The notes below the pieces were generated by a model. The model ran no database searches. It was not told the origin of the DNA and saw nothing but the letters and a program-made list of their open reading frames with translations. A stretch of 64,000 nt of DNA from contig CAWGUD010000007.1 of the NCBI GenBank assembly GCA_963825685.1, forward strand, positions 62,001-126,000, written 5' to 3'. The DNA comes from JAOUEA01 sp963825685 (lineage in GTDB: Bacteria > Actinomycetota > UBA4738 > HRBIN12). The position numbers and the translations under genes are program-made. Each line of letters starts with the position of its first letter. The first letter of the stretch is position 1. Below are positions 34,973 to 44,225 of this stretch, one piece after another.

Positions 34973-35967
34973 CGCGGCACCTCCGAACCGACGGCCGCCG
35001 CCGGGCTGCGAACGAGCAAGCAGGCGGCTCGGCGACCACCCGGCCCGGCGTCGTAGAGCGGAGGATCGATCTGCGGGCACTCGTCGAACGCCTTCGGGCA
35101 GCGCGGGTGGAACGAGCAGCCGGAGGGAACGTCGGCGGGATCGGGCGGGTCGCCTCCGAGCCCGGTCGGGTGCCATCGGAAGCGCATGTCGCCGATCTCC
35201 GGGAACGCGGCGGAGAGCGCTTCCGTATACGGGTGCTTGGGATCGTGGAACACCTGCTCCGCCGGACCCTCTTCGATGATGCGGCCCGCGTACATGATGG
35301 CGAGCCGGTCGCTCGTCTCCACCAGGACCGAGAGGTCGTGTGTGATGAAGATCATCGAGAGCCCGAGGTCGTTCTGCAGCTCCTTCATCAAGCGGAGCAC
35401 CTGCGCCTGCACCATCACGTCGAGGGCGGTCGTCGGCTCGTCGGCGATCACGAGCGAGGGCGCGCACGCGAGCGCCATCGCGATCATCACTCGTTGCTTC
35501 TGGCCGCCGGAGAGCTCGTGCGGGTAGTCCTTGGCGCGACGCGTGGGCAGTCCCACCTGCTCGAGCAGCGAGTCGACCCTGACGCGGGCTTCCCGTTCGC
35601 CGGCCTGCTGGTGGATCGTGATGGCCTCCCCGATCTGGTCGCCGACCGTCTGCACCGGGTTCAGCGCGTGCATCGCGCCCTGGAACACGATCGACGCGCC
35701 GGTCCAGCGCACGGCGCGCAGACGCCCCGGCTTCATCGCGAGCACGTCCTCGCCGTCGAGCACGATCTCGCCCTCGATCTTCGCCGTCTTGGGCAGGAGT
35801 CGCAGGATGGCTCCTGCGATCGTCGACTTGCCGCACCCGGACTCGCCGGCGAGGCCGATGACCTCGCCCGTCTTGATGTCGAGATCCACGCCCCGGACGG
35901 CCGGCACCTCACCCGACTCGGTCCGGTAGGTGATGCGAAGATCGCGGAGTCGGAGGACTTCACTCAT
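34969..35967 (-). CDS. Oligopeptide/dipeptide ABC transporter ATP-binding protein (OppD/DppD type)
   Basis: 332 residues. Walker A is GESGCGKSTIAGAIL, the signature is ELSGGQKQRVMIAMALA, Walker B is LVIADEPTTALD and the H-loop is MIFITHDLSVL. The C-terminal extension contains SGCSFHPRCP, the oligo_HPY feature that marks peptide importers. It starts 21 bases after the oppC-type gene and is coupled to the next ATPase gene by a GTGA overlap. With the OppF-type partner it forms the heterodimeric motor on the cytoplasmic face. Confidence 0.93.
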   Translation of the reverse strand: MSEVLRLRDLRITYRTESGEVPAVRGVDLDIKTGEVIGLAGESGCGKSTIAGAILRLLPKTAKIEGEIVLDGEDVLAMKPGRLRAVRWTGASIVFQGAMHALNPVQTVGDQIGEAITIHQQAGEREARVRVDSLLEQVGLPTRRAKDYPHELSGGQKQRVMIAMALACAPSLVIADEPTTALDVMVQAQVLRLMKELQNDLGLSMIFITHDLSVLVETSDRLAIMYAGRIIEEGPAEQVFHDPKHPYTEALSAAFPEIGDMRFRWHPTGLGGDPPDPADVPSGCSFHPRCPKAFDECPQIDPPLYDAGPGGRRAACLLVRSPAAAVGSEVPR

Positions 35968-35988
35968 CGTATGCCCCTCGCACGACGC

Positions 35989-36951
35989 TCATCGGTCCCT
36001 CAGCTTGGGGTTGATGATCTCGTCGAAGGCGAAGCCGCACATCGTGAACGCGAGCACGACGAGCGTGATGCACAAGCCCGGGAATCCGATCCACCACCAC
36101 GCGCCGAGCGTGGTGGCACCGGCCGCGAACGCCTCCTCGAGGATGGTTCCCCACGACGGCTTGGTCGGGTCGCCCAATCCGAGGAAGGACAGGGCGGTTT
36201 CGGACAGGATCGCGATCGCGATCGTGAGGATCGTGTTCGCGAAGATCACCGGCATCGCGTTGGGGAGCACGTGTCGCACGATCATGTGTCGGTTCGGCGC
36301 GCCAAGGGCCCTCGCCCGTTCGATGTAGGGGTGTTCGCGGATCGAGAGCACCTGTGCCCGGACCAGTCGCGCGGTCCCCGGCCACGACGTGACGCCGATC
36401 ACGAGGATGATCGCTCCCAACGACTGACCGATGATCGAGGCCAGCACGATCGCCAACGCGAGCCACGGGATCACGAGCCCGAAGTCGGTGAACCGCATCA
36501 GCACCGTGTCGATCGTGCCCCCGCGGTAGCCCGCGACGATGCCGACCGTCGCTCCGATCGTCATCGACAGCACGGTGGCGGTGAGCCCGACCAACAGTGA
36601 GATCTTCGATCCCTGCACCACGAGCGTCAGCACCGAGAGGCCGAAGTCATCGGTCCCCATCGGATAGTCTCGAGAGGGCGGTGCCAACACCGGGCCGCTG
36701 ACCTTCGAGGGGTCGACCCCCGACGCGTCGGCGAAGATCGCGAAGAGGGCCATCGCCGCGAAACCGATCAGGATCGTCAGCCCGATCATGCCCATCTTGC
36801 TCTTGCGGTACTGCTTCCAGAACCGCGACAAGGCGATCCTGCGCCGGGTCCAGCGGATCCTGCGCGGGCTCCGGAGCTCGGGCAGGCTCTCGGGGTCCTG
36901 CGTGCCGGCGATCGCTCGATCCCCTCCCGGCTTGATAGGAGGTGCTTGCAC
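35989..36951 (-). CDS. Peptide ABC transporter permease (OppC/DppC type)
   Basis: 320 residues with a long cytoplasmic N-terminus, then TM1 near residue 55-75 and five further helices. The EAA-type coupling loop is EHPYIERARALGAPNRHMIVRHVLPNA in the centre, which docks on the ATPases. GMVVLP-like periplasmic parts are short, and the sequence DYPMGTDDFGLSVLTLVVQG is typical of DppC proteins. The ATG at 36951 lies one base after the OppB-type stop, so the permease pair is translationally linked. It pairs with the OppB-type permease to form the membrane channel. Confidence 0.92.
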   Translation of the reverse strand: MQAPPIKPGGDRAIAGTQDPESLPELRSPRRIRWTRRRIALSRFWKQYRKSKMGMIGLTILIGFAAMALFAIFADASGVDPSKVSGPVLAPPSRDYPMGTDDFGLSVLTLVVQGSKISLLVGLTATVLSMTIGATVGIVAGYRGGTIDTVLMRFTDFGLVIPWLALAIVLASIIGQSLGAIILVIGVTSWPGTARLVRAQVLSIREHPYIERARALGAPNRHMIVRHVLPNAMPVIFANTILTIAIAILSETALSFLGLGDPTKPSWGTILEEAFAAGATTLGAWWWIGFPGLCITLVVLAFTMCGFAFDEIINPKLRDR

Positions 36952-36952
36952 G

Positions 36953-37972
36953 TCAGGCCTCCCGGACTCGTGGGTCGAAGTAACCGTAGATGAGATCCGC
37001 GCCCAGGTTCATGAAGATGACCGCGGCGCTCGCGAAGAGGAAGATCGCTTGGAGCAGCGGGAAGTCCTGACTCTGGAGCGCCTCGTAGGTCAGGCCCCCG
37101 AGTCCCTTGTAGCTGAAGACGACTTCGACCGTGATGGCGCCACCCAGGACGAAGCCGAACGAGAGCGCGATCAGGCTGATCGTGGGCAGGAGGGCGTTGC
37201 GCACGGCGTGCTTGTTCTTGACCATCCGTTCTCGGACACCTTTGGCCCTGGCGGTCTGGATGAAGTCCTCGCCGAGCACGTCCAGCAGCGACGATCGCAT
37301 CACCAGGTAGTACTCACCGAGGTACGCGAGGGTCAGGGTCAGGGCGGGGAGGAAGAGGTGGTTGGCCACGTCCGCGACGGCCGCGAACCCCGTGTACTCG
37401 GCACCCAGGGTCGCCCGCCCCGCGTTCGGGAACCACCCGAGCCCGACCGAGAAGAGCATGATCAGCAACATCCCCAGCCAGAACTCGGGCATCGAATAGA
37501 AGATCAGCGAGACGCCCATCGACGCTCGATCGAAGGCGCCGCCCCGTTTCCAGCCCGCTCGGATGCCCATCCAGACCCCGATCAGCACCGAGAAGAACGT
37601 GGAGACGCCGACCAGCAACAGCGTCGGCCAGAGGAAGTCGAGGAAGACCTCGAGGACCGGCCGGCCCGACTGCACCGTGAGCGACGATCCGAAATCGAGC
37701 CGGAGCGTGTCGCCGATGTAGTCGAAGAACTGGTTGTTGGCCTGGACGCTCAGCGGCGAAAGTGTGATCGGCCAGACCGGCTTGTCGAGCCCGAACTCGC
37801 GGAGCAGCTCCTGCTGCTCCTCGGCGTCGATCTGCAGGCCCGCCCCCCTCGTGAGGAACTTCACCGGATCAGAGGGCAGGATCCGGAAGAGGAAGAAGTT
37901 GAAGACCAAGACCAGGAACAGGGTGAGGAGGGAACCGGCGATCTTCCTCAGGATGTACCTGCGACCCCCCAC
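36953..37972 (-). CDS. Peptide ABC transporter permease (OppB/DppB type)
   Basis: 339 residues with six transmembrane helices. It starts MGGRRYILRKIAGSLLTLFLVLVFNFFLF, and DPVKFLTRGAGLQIDAEEQQELLREFGLDKP is the usual periplasmic loop after TM1. The EAA loop is VLGEDFIQTARAKGVRERMVKNKHAVRNALLP. It lies 30 bases after the substrate-binding protein gene and one base before the OppC-type gene. It forms half of the transport channel for peptides delivered by the binding protein. Confidence 0.92.
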   Translation of the reverse strand: MGGRRYILRKIAGSLLTLFLVLVFNFFLFRILPSDPVKFLTRGAGLQIDAEEQQELLREFGLDKPVWPITLSPLSVQANNQFFDYIGDTLRLDFGSSLTVQSGRPVLEVFLDFLWPTLLLVGVSTFFSVLIGVWMGIRAGWKRGGAFDRASMGVSLIFYSMPEFWLGMLLIMLFSVGLGWFPNAGRATLGAEYTGFAAVADVANHLFLPALTLTLAYLGEYYLVMRSSLLDVLGEDFIQTARAKGVRERMVKNKHAVRNALLPTISLIALSFGFVLGGAITVEVVFSYKGLGGLTYEALQSQDFPLLQAIFLFASAAVIFMNLGADLIYGYFDPRVREA

Positions 37973-38002
37973 CCCTACCCCGTTCCTTCCGTCTCGGAGT
38001 GC

Positions 38003-39853
38003 CTAGGCCTCGTCCTCGTCCTCGCGCCGACGGCGCGCCACGATCACGCCGCCGACGACCGCGATCGCCACGACGATGATGCCCGCCCACAGGATCGGGG
38101 AGATGCCACCACTGTCGCCCACGGTGCCGGCGGACTCGCTCGCCGGGGTGATGGTCGCGTACGAGTACGGGGTGTACTGGAACAGGATGCTGCCACCGTT
38201 GCCCTCTGCGTCGGGCTCCGGCGACTGCACGAACCCCGACCACCGGTCGGACCGGTAGGCCTGCAGGTCGTTGTCGTACCAGAGCACGATCTGGGGGACC
38301 TCCTCGTAGAAGATCTGCTGCATCTCTTGGATGATCGCTTGCCGCTCCTCCTTGCTCGCGGCCGTCTGCTGGTCCTCGTAGAGCTGGTCGTACTCCTCGT
38401 TGGACCAACAGGTGTCGCTCCAGACGAGGCACTGATCGGTCGTGTACGTCGACAGGATGAAGTCCGGGTCGGGGTCGGGTCCCCACCCCCACGCGTAGAT
38501 GTCGTAGTCGTTCGCGTACCAGATGTCCGTGATCTTCGCGACCGTCACCGGGGTCGGCGACGTCTCGATGCCGATCTGCCCGAGCCATCCGGCGATCAGC
38601 TTCGTGGCCTTCACGCGGTCCCCGTTGTCGGTCGGCACGTTGAAGCGCCACTCCAGGTTGTCGCCGCTCGCGGGGTCATTCCTGATGCCGTCGCCGTCGG
38701 TATCGGTGTAGCCGGCATCCTCGAGCATCTGGTTCGCGCCCTCGAGGTCGAACTGATAGGGCTCGGTCGGCTCCCAGTGCCAGAACGCCGCCGACGGCAC
38801 CACCATCGTGGTGCCGGGCTCCCCGTATCCGCGCAGGATGCGGTCCACCAGCTGGTCGCGATCGATCGCCATCGCCACCGCCTGGCGGATGGCGGGATCC
38901 TGGAAGTACTCGGGCCCGGTGCTCGTCGAGTCGGGCGCCGAACACCCCTTCTGCACGAAGCATTGGTTGAAGCTCAGCTGCGAGTAGGAGAACGCTGCGC
39001 CGACGTTCGTCGTGATGTTCTCTTCGCTCTCGAGGGTCTGGAACAGGTCGGACGGGATCGACTCGGCGAAGTCGATCGTGCCCTGCTTCAGGGCCTGCAC
39101 CATCGTCTCGTCGTTCTGGAAGAACTGGTAGATGACCGTGTCGAGCTCGGGCTCGCCGAGCCAGCTCTCACCCGGCAGGTTCTCCATCGTGACCGACTCC
39201 TCGTCGGCGAAGTCCGTCACCTGGAACGGGCCCGCCACGACGGCGTCGGAGTTCACCTCGGCCTTGCGGATCTCTTCCTTCGTCTCGTACTGGCTCCAGA
39301 TGTGTTCGGGAACGATGAAGATCCAGGGCGGCACGAACGGGGCCGACGTCGGCTTCGTCGTCGTCCAGACGAGCGTGGTGTCGTCGGTCGCCTCGATCGA
39401 TTCGGTGAACGGAAGGTAGTTCGTGAAGTTCGTGAACTCGAGGTCGAGGATCGTGTTGTACGTGTAGGCGACGTCGTTGGCCGTGATCGGCTCCCCGTCG
39501 CTCCAGGTCAGCCCGTCTCGGATCTTGATCGTGTAGGTCATCCCGTCGTCGGAGATGCCGCCGTTCTCGGTCGACGGGAGCTCGGTCGCAAGGCCGCCGG
39601 GAGCGGCCACCAGGGTGTCCTGGTCGAAGTTGAACAGCAGCGGGTACTGGAGGCTGTTGATCTCGTACTCCGAGGTCAGGATCTGCTTGAACGGGTTCAG
39701 CGTCACCGGTGGCTGCGTGTAGCCGATGATGAACGTCAGGTCCTTGTCGGCAGTCGGACTCTCCGAGGATTGCGCGAGCGCTGCCGTCGAACCCAGCAGA
39801 CACGCGAGCACCACCGTCGCGATGGCCGATCCTCTACGGTGCGCGGTCCTCAT
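38003..39853 (-). CDS. Peptide ABC transporter substrate-binding protein (SBP family 5) with a C-terminal membrane helix
   Basis: 616 residues from the ATG at 39853, which has a GAGGAGG ribosome site. A signal peptide (MRTAHRRGSAIATVVLACLLGSTAALAQ) is followed by a family 5 binding domain with FIIGYTQPPVTLNPF, TWSDGEPITANDVAYTYNTI and RQAVAMAIDRDQLVDRIL. The far C-terminus carries a second hydrophobic helix, GISPILWAGIIVVAIAVVGG, then RRRREDEDEA. The protein is thus probably tethered at its C-terminus to the outer face of the membrane rather than by an N-terminal lipid, an unusual layout for this family. It delivers peptides to the OppB/OppC channel. Confidence 0.92.
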   Translation of the reverse strand: MRTAHRRGSAIATVVLACLLGSTAALAQSSESPTADKDLTFIIGYTQPPVTLNPFKQILTSEYEINSLQYPLLFNFDQDTLVAAPGGLATELPSTENGGISDDGMTYTIKIRDGLTWSDGEPITANDVAYTYNTILDLEFTNFTNYLPFTESIEATDDTTLVWTTTKPTSAPFVPPWIFIVPEHIWSQYETKEEIRKAEVNSDAVVAGPFQVTDFADEESVTMENLPGESWLGEPELDTVIYQFFQNDETMVQALKQGTIDFAESIPSDLFQTLESEENITTNVGAAFSYSQLSFNQCFVQKGCSAPDSTSTGPEYFQDPAIRQAVAMAIDRDQLVDRILRGYGEPGTTMVVPSAAFWHWEPTEPYQFDLEGANQMLEDAGYTDTDGDGIRNDPASGDNLEWRFNVPTDNGDRVKATKLIAGWLGQIGIETSPTPVTVAKITDIWYANDYDIYAWGWGPDPDPDFILSTYTTDQCLVWSDTCWSNEEYDQLYEDQQTAASKEERQAIIQEMQQIFYEEVPQIVLWYDNDLQAYRSDRWSGFVQSPEPDAEGNGGSILFQYTPYSYATITPASESAGTVGDSGGISPILWAGIIVVAIAVVGGVIVARRRREDEDEA

Positions 39854-39893
39854 TGCAGGCCTCCTCGTCGAGCTTCTTCGTACCTCAACTGTC

Positions 39894-40865
39894 TTACGCA
39901 CGTGGTGCGACCCCAGGTTGGTCGACCGTCAGCGTCCGGGCGTCGGCGTCGAGGGTCGCGGTGACCCCCAGCGGCATCGACGCGAGGTGCTTCCCATGGC
40001 CGAGAGGCAGCTTGTATAGCACCGGGACACCCAGCCCCGCTAGGTGCCGCTCGAACACGTCCTCGAGCGATCGGTCCCGAGGGGTCTCCGGACGATCCTC
40101 TCGCCACCCGCAGTCCTTCATCTCGCCGATCACGACACCGACGATACCCTCGAGCTTGCCCGCGAGGCGGAGCTGATCGAGATGGACCTCGATGATGTAG
40201 CTGGGTTCGTTGACCTCCTCGAAGAACAGGATCGCGCCGTCGAGCACGGGATCGAACGGGGTGCCGATCAGGTGCACGAGGGTGAACAGGTTGCCGCCGA
40301 CGATGGGAGCGGTGACCTTCCCCGGCGCGATCGCTCGCACGTACGGATCGTCGGGATCGCGCGGAACCTGGCCGGCACCGCCGTTCATGAAGGCCTCGAG
40401 GACCGAGTCCCACGTGAACGCCGTGCGCTCCGGGATGCCCATCGAGCCCAGTCCCGGCCCGTGCATCGTGGCGAGGCCGGTGCGTTGGCGGATCGCGATG
40501 TGCAGGCTCGTGATGTCGGAGTAGCCCATGAGCGCCTTCGGGTGCTCCGCGATCAAGCCGTAGTCGAGGTGGGGGAGCATCTGCATCGCGCCCGTGCCAC
40601 CCCACAACGCCTGGATCACGTCGACCTGGGGATCGGCGAAGAGGGCGTTGAGATCGGCGGCGCGCTGCTCCGCTGAGCCCGCGACGTAGTCGTCCTGGGC
40701 CCAGACACCGTCGCTCAGTTTCACGTTGAAGCCGCGTTCTCGCCACCATTCGACCGGGCGCTCGACGTCGCTGCGGTTGTAGAAGGGTCCGCTCGGGGCG
40801 CAGACGCCGATCGTGCCACCGGGTGGCAGCGGGGAGCCGAACAGCGTGGCCGCGACGTGCGTCAC
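39894..40865 (-). CDS. LD-carboxypeptidase family protein (peptidase S66, MccF-like)
   Basis: About 323 residues from the GTG at 40865, which has a GGAGGGAA ribosome site six bases upstream. The serine nucleophile lies in KALMGYSDITSLH, the catalytic glutamate in ILFFEEVNEPSY and the histidine in KLPLGHGKHLASMPLG. S66 enzymes cut the L,D bond of murein tetrapeptides or, as MccF, detoxify peptidyl-nucleotide antibiotics. It lies 40 bases upstream of the peptide-binding protein gene in the same operon, which points to processing of imported or recycled peptides. It shares an open frame with the upstream gene, but its own ribosome site argues for separate translation. Confidence 0.9.
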   Translation of the reverse strand: MTHVAATLFGSPLPPGGTIGVCAPSGPFYNRSDVERPVEWWRERGFNVKLSDGVWAQDDYVAGSAEQRAADLNALFADPQVDVIQALWGGTGAMQMLPHLDYGLIAEHPKALMGYSDITSLHIAIRQRTGLATMHGPGLGSMGIPERTAFTWDSVLEAFMNGGAGQVPRDPDDPYVRAIAPGKVTAPIVGGNLFTLVHLIGTPFDPVLDGAILFFEEVNEPSYIIEVHLDQLRLAGKLEGIVGVVIGEMKDCGWREDRPETPRDRSLEDVFERHLAGLGVPVLYKLPLGHGKHLASMPLGVTATLDADARTLTVDQPGVAPRA

Positions 40866-40921
40866 GCGTTCGTTCCCTCCCCCACGATGCCGGGGATTAT
40901 GCCGGAGCGAGCCACCGCGCG

Positions 40922-42287
40922 CTAGTCCCCGGTTCCGGTTCCTTGTCCCGCATCGCGCGAGCCCGGCGTCCGTCGTCGCCCGTTCGACGATGCCGACGAT
41001 GAAGCCGGTCTTGGCCTCCGTATACGACAGGCTGTCGTTGGGATGGGCGGCGGCGAGTTCCCGCTTCAGCGCCTCGTACGCCGCGGCGTCGTCGGGATGG
41101 GCTCGGAGCCAGTCGCGGAACACGAGGTGCCGGCGTTCCCAGTCCGAGCCGGCCGCACAGACGTGCAGGTGGAACGATCGCTCGCCGTCGACGTCACGAC
41201 TGAAGTACTCGCGCTCCACGTTCCGCGGGTCGAGCACCCACCGGTAGCCGATGGCCGTGAGGGGCTCGACGTAGGCGTCGCGCGGAGCGATCGCGGACAG
41301 CGAGAGTTGGATGTCGACGATCGGCTTCGCGGCGAGGCCGGCGACGGCGGTCGACCCGACGTGCTCGATCCGCGTGACCAGGTCGGACGGGAGCGAGGCG
41401 ACGATGCGGGCGGCCTCGGCCTCGTACCGCTCGGCCCAGCTCGGATCCGGGTCCGCGATGCGGTAGGCGCGTCCGCGCCCACCGGAACCGCCGGGCTTCG
41501 CTCGGCTCCCGCGCAGGCGAGCGAGCAGCACGAGCGCGTCGAACAGCGACTGCTGGGCCGGGTCGGCCTCGGCGGTCTCCTCCGGGTGCCACTGCACGCC
41601 CACGATCCAGGGTTCGGACGTCGGGTCCTCGGTGTGCCCGACGTCGAGCTCGATCGCCTCGACGAGGCCGTCGGGGCTGCGACCCGTCACCCGCAACCGA
41701 TCGCCGACCCGCTCGACGCCTTGGTGATGGTGCGACGAGCACGTGAGGTCGCCCGACTTCGTGACGGCGGCGAGGGAGGAGGTCGGCTCCGGGGTGACCG
41801 TGTGGAGCGTCTCGGTGCCGTCCAGCGGCACCCCGTGCTCGATGAGCTCCGGTCGATCCGGAAGGTGCTGGGCCAGCGTGCCGCCGTAGGCGACGTTCAT
41901 CACCTGCATGCCGCGACAGATGCACAGGACCGGGATCCTCATGCGTTCGGCGGTCAGCAGCAGGTCGATCTCGAACGCGTCGCGATCGGGCTCGACCCCG
42001 TAGTTGTGCTCGGTGTCGGGCACCGCGCCGTACCGCGCGGGGTCGACGTCGCCGCCGCCCACGAGCAGCAGTCCGTCGTAGGGCTCGAGGATGTCCTCGG
42101 GAGGACCGATCTCGCCCGGCGAGACGATGGCCGTGCGAGCCCCCGAACGTCGGAGGGCGGCGATGTAGGGGGCCGGCACCCCGTAGCCGCCATCCGGCCA
42201 CCGGGCGACCCGATCGTCGGCGAGGTGGTAGGCGACGACGGCGACGAGCGGCCGGAACGCGGCGGACACGCCCGACCCGCTGGTCAT
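40922..42287 (-). CDS. PuuD-like class I glutamine amidotransferase fused to a GrpB domain
   Basis: About 454 residues in one frame. The first 250 are a gamma-glutamyl hydrolase domain (peptidase C26): LVAVVAYHLADDR, LLLVGGGDVDPARYG, the nucleophile in VLCICRGMQVMNVAYGGTL, TCSSHHHQGVE and the His-Glu pair in GVQWHPEET. After a Gly/Arg linker the GrpB-family nucleotidyltransferase-like domain begins RIADPDPSWAERYEAEAARI with IEHVGSTAVAGLAAKPIVDIQ. The stop at 40922 needs one extra base removed near 40940, and the resulting length fits. The ATG at 42287 overlaps the upstream stop as ATGA. The fusion is unusual. It may split gamma-glutamyl amides of the peptides the operon imports. Confidence 0.75.
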
Positions 42288-43005
42288 CCCGCGGACGCCG
42301 CCAGCCCTGCGAACCGCGTGAACACCTCGCGTCCCTTGGTCTCGTGCATCGCCTGGAACCGGTCGGCTTCCGCTCGGATCGTCGCGCTCGCCTTGCCCCA
42401 CGTGGACTCGAGTCCCCCGTCAGCCTGCTCGAACGAGCCGAGCCACATCTCGATCTCGGGCCGGTCGATCTCGAAGTGCCACTGGATGCCCCACGTGCGA
42501 TCACCGACCCGGTACGCCTGGTTCGGCGACCCGGTCGCCGGTCGCGAGCAGCGTGGCTCCCTCGGGCAGGAGGAACGTGTCCATGTGCCACTGGAAGACG
42601 CGATCGCCGTCGCGGTAGTGGGATACGAGCGGGTCGTCGACCGCGGCCGCTTCGGGCCTGATCGGCTCGTATCCGACCTCGCGGACCGGGGCCTTCACGA
42701 CGTCGGAGTCGAGGGACCACGCGAGCAGCTGTGCCCCGAAGCAGATGCCCAGGTACGGCACGCCACGATCGACCGCTTCGAGGGTCAGCTCGCGGGCTTC
42801 CTTGATGAACGGCCGCTCATCGGCGTGCTCGACGTTGTACGAGCTGCCGAACAGCACCACCCCGTCGATGTCGTCGAGCGTCGGGCGGGGCTCGCCGTCG
42901 ATCGCGTCCCAGACGACGGTCGGAGGCGCCCGCGGATGCGAGCGCGTCGGGCGCGATGCCGAACGTCTCCTCAGGGTCGCAGCGCACGAGCAAGATGGCA
43001 GCCAT
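42284..43005 (-). CDS. GMP-synthase-like class I glutamine amidotransferase (two frameshifts)
   Basis: About 239 residues after repair. It starts MAAILLVRCDPEETFGIAPD, breaks near 42925, resumes as PTVVWDAIDGEPRPTLDDIDGVVLFGSSYNVEH, breaks near 42520, and ends with GIQWHFEIDRPEIEMWLGS and FTRFAGLAASAG. Removal of two single bases joins the parts. The nucleophile is in GICFGAQLLAWSL and the His-Glu pair in WHFEID. Such stand-alone domains hydrolyse glutamine-like or gamma-glutamyl substrates; the partner is unknown. It opens the operon after a leaderless TAGACT promoter and overlaps the next gene as ATGA. Confidence 0.8.
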
Positions 43006-43012
43006 GGGGTCG

Positions 43013-43018
43013 AGTCTA
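43013..43018 (-). promoter_or_regulatory. Leaderless -10 box heading the peptide operon
   Basis: TAGACT on the minus strand, seven bases before the ATG at 43005. It is only six bases from the divergent acyl-CoA dehydrogenase box, so the two promoters may compete. Confidence 0.45.
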
Positions 43019-43023
43019 GGTGC

Positions 43024-43029
43024 TAGCGT
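43024..43029 (+). promoter_or_regulatory. Leaderless -10 box of the acyl-CoA dehydrogenase
   Basis: TAGCGT, six bases before the ATG at 43036, back to back with the divergent box at 43013-43018. Confidence 0.45.
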
Positions 43030-43035
43030 CGCTCC

Positions 43036-44209
43036 ATGAGCGCTCCGATCGACCCTCACGACATGCTCGACATCGACCACCTGCTGAGCGACGACGAACG
43101 GGCGGTCCGCGACACCGCGAGGGAGTGGGTGCGTGGTCGCATCCTGCCCGAGGTCGAGGATTGGTACGAGGCCGGCGACTTCCCGGCGCGCGAGCTCGCG
43201 AAGGAGCTCGGGGAGATGGGCTTCCTCGGCATGCAGCTGAAGGGCGAGGGCATGCTCGGCCTGAACGCGGTGGGCTACGGCCTGGTCGAGCTCGAGCTGG
43301 AGGCCGGCGACTCCGGCCTGCGGTCGTTCGTGTCGGTGCAGAGCGCGCTCGCGATGTTCGCGATCCTCACCTACGGCAGCGACGAGCAGCGAGCGGAGTG
43401 GCTCGGGCGGATGACGAGTGGCGATGCGATCGGGTGCTTCGGCCTCAGCGAGCCCGACTCGGGCAGCGACCCGGGCTCGATGCGCACGTTCGCCCGGCGC
43501 GACGGCGACGACTGGGTGCTCAGCGGCACGAAGATGTGGATCACGAACGGCAGCGTGAGCGACGTGGCCATCGTGTGGGCGAACACCGACGACGGCGTGC
43601 GCGGGTTCGTGGTGCCGTGTGACGCGCCCGGCTTCAGCGCGCCCGACATCCACAAGAAGATGTCGCTGCGGGCGAGCGTCACCAGCGAGCTGGTGATGGA
43701 CGACGTGCGGCTGCCGGCGGGGGCGGTGCTTCCGGGCGTCGAGGGCTTGAAGGGCCCGCTGTCGTGCCTCAACGAGGCGCGGTACGGCATCGTCTGGGGT
43801 GTGATGGGCGCGGCCCGGGCGTGCTTCGAGTCGGCGCTGAACTACTCGAAGGAGCGCGTGCAGTTCGGCAAGCCGATCGGCGCGTTCCAGCTCACGCAGA
43901 AGAAGCTCGCCGACATGGCGCTCGAGATCGAGAAGGGCACCCTGCTCGCGTACCACCTCGGCCGCATGAAGGACGAGGGGCAGGTTGCGTCCCGAGCACG
44001 TCTCGATCGGCAAGCTCAACAACACGCGCGAGGCGCTGAAGATCGCGCGCACCTCGCGCGGCATCCTCGGCGCGAACGGCATCACGCTCGAGTACCCGAT
44101 CATGCGCCACATGACGAACCTCGAGTCGGTGATCACCTACGAGGGCACCGAAGAGGTGCACACGCTCGTGATCGGGGGACTGCTCACGGGCCACCGCGCG
44201 TTCGTCTGA
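43036..44209 (+). CDS. Acyl-CoA dehydrogenase, glutaryl-CoA-dehydrogenase-like (one frameshift)
   Basis: About 390 residues after removing one base near 43985. FAD enzyme of acyl-CoA oxidation that passes electrons to ETF. N-terminal helical domain, then FGLSEPDSGSDPGSM and KMWITNGSVSDVAIVWA (flavin and substrate site). QFGKPIGAFQLTQKKLADMAL is the C-terminal helix bundle, and after the break GITLEYPIMRHMTNLESVITYEGTEEVH contains the catalytic glutamate of the GCDH group (YEGT). Members of this group act on glutaryl-CoA or related dicarboxylic or branched CoA esters; the substrate is not certain. The gene is convergent with the etfBA and EtfD-like operon that would accept its electrons. Confidence 0.88.
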
Positions 44210-44225
44210 GGCGCGGCCGTGAGTC

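Noticed and set aside
39894..42401. A triple PuuD-GrpB-LD-carboxypeptidase fusion of 835 residues
   Set aside because: The carboxypeptidase has a clear GGAGGGAA ribosome site and GTG, and the linker between GrpB and it has no domain texture. A one-base indel near 40940 restores a stop at 40922.
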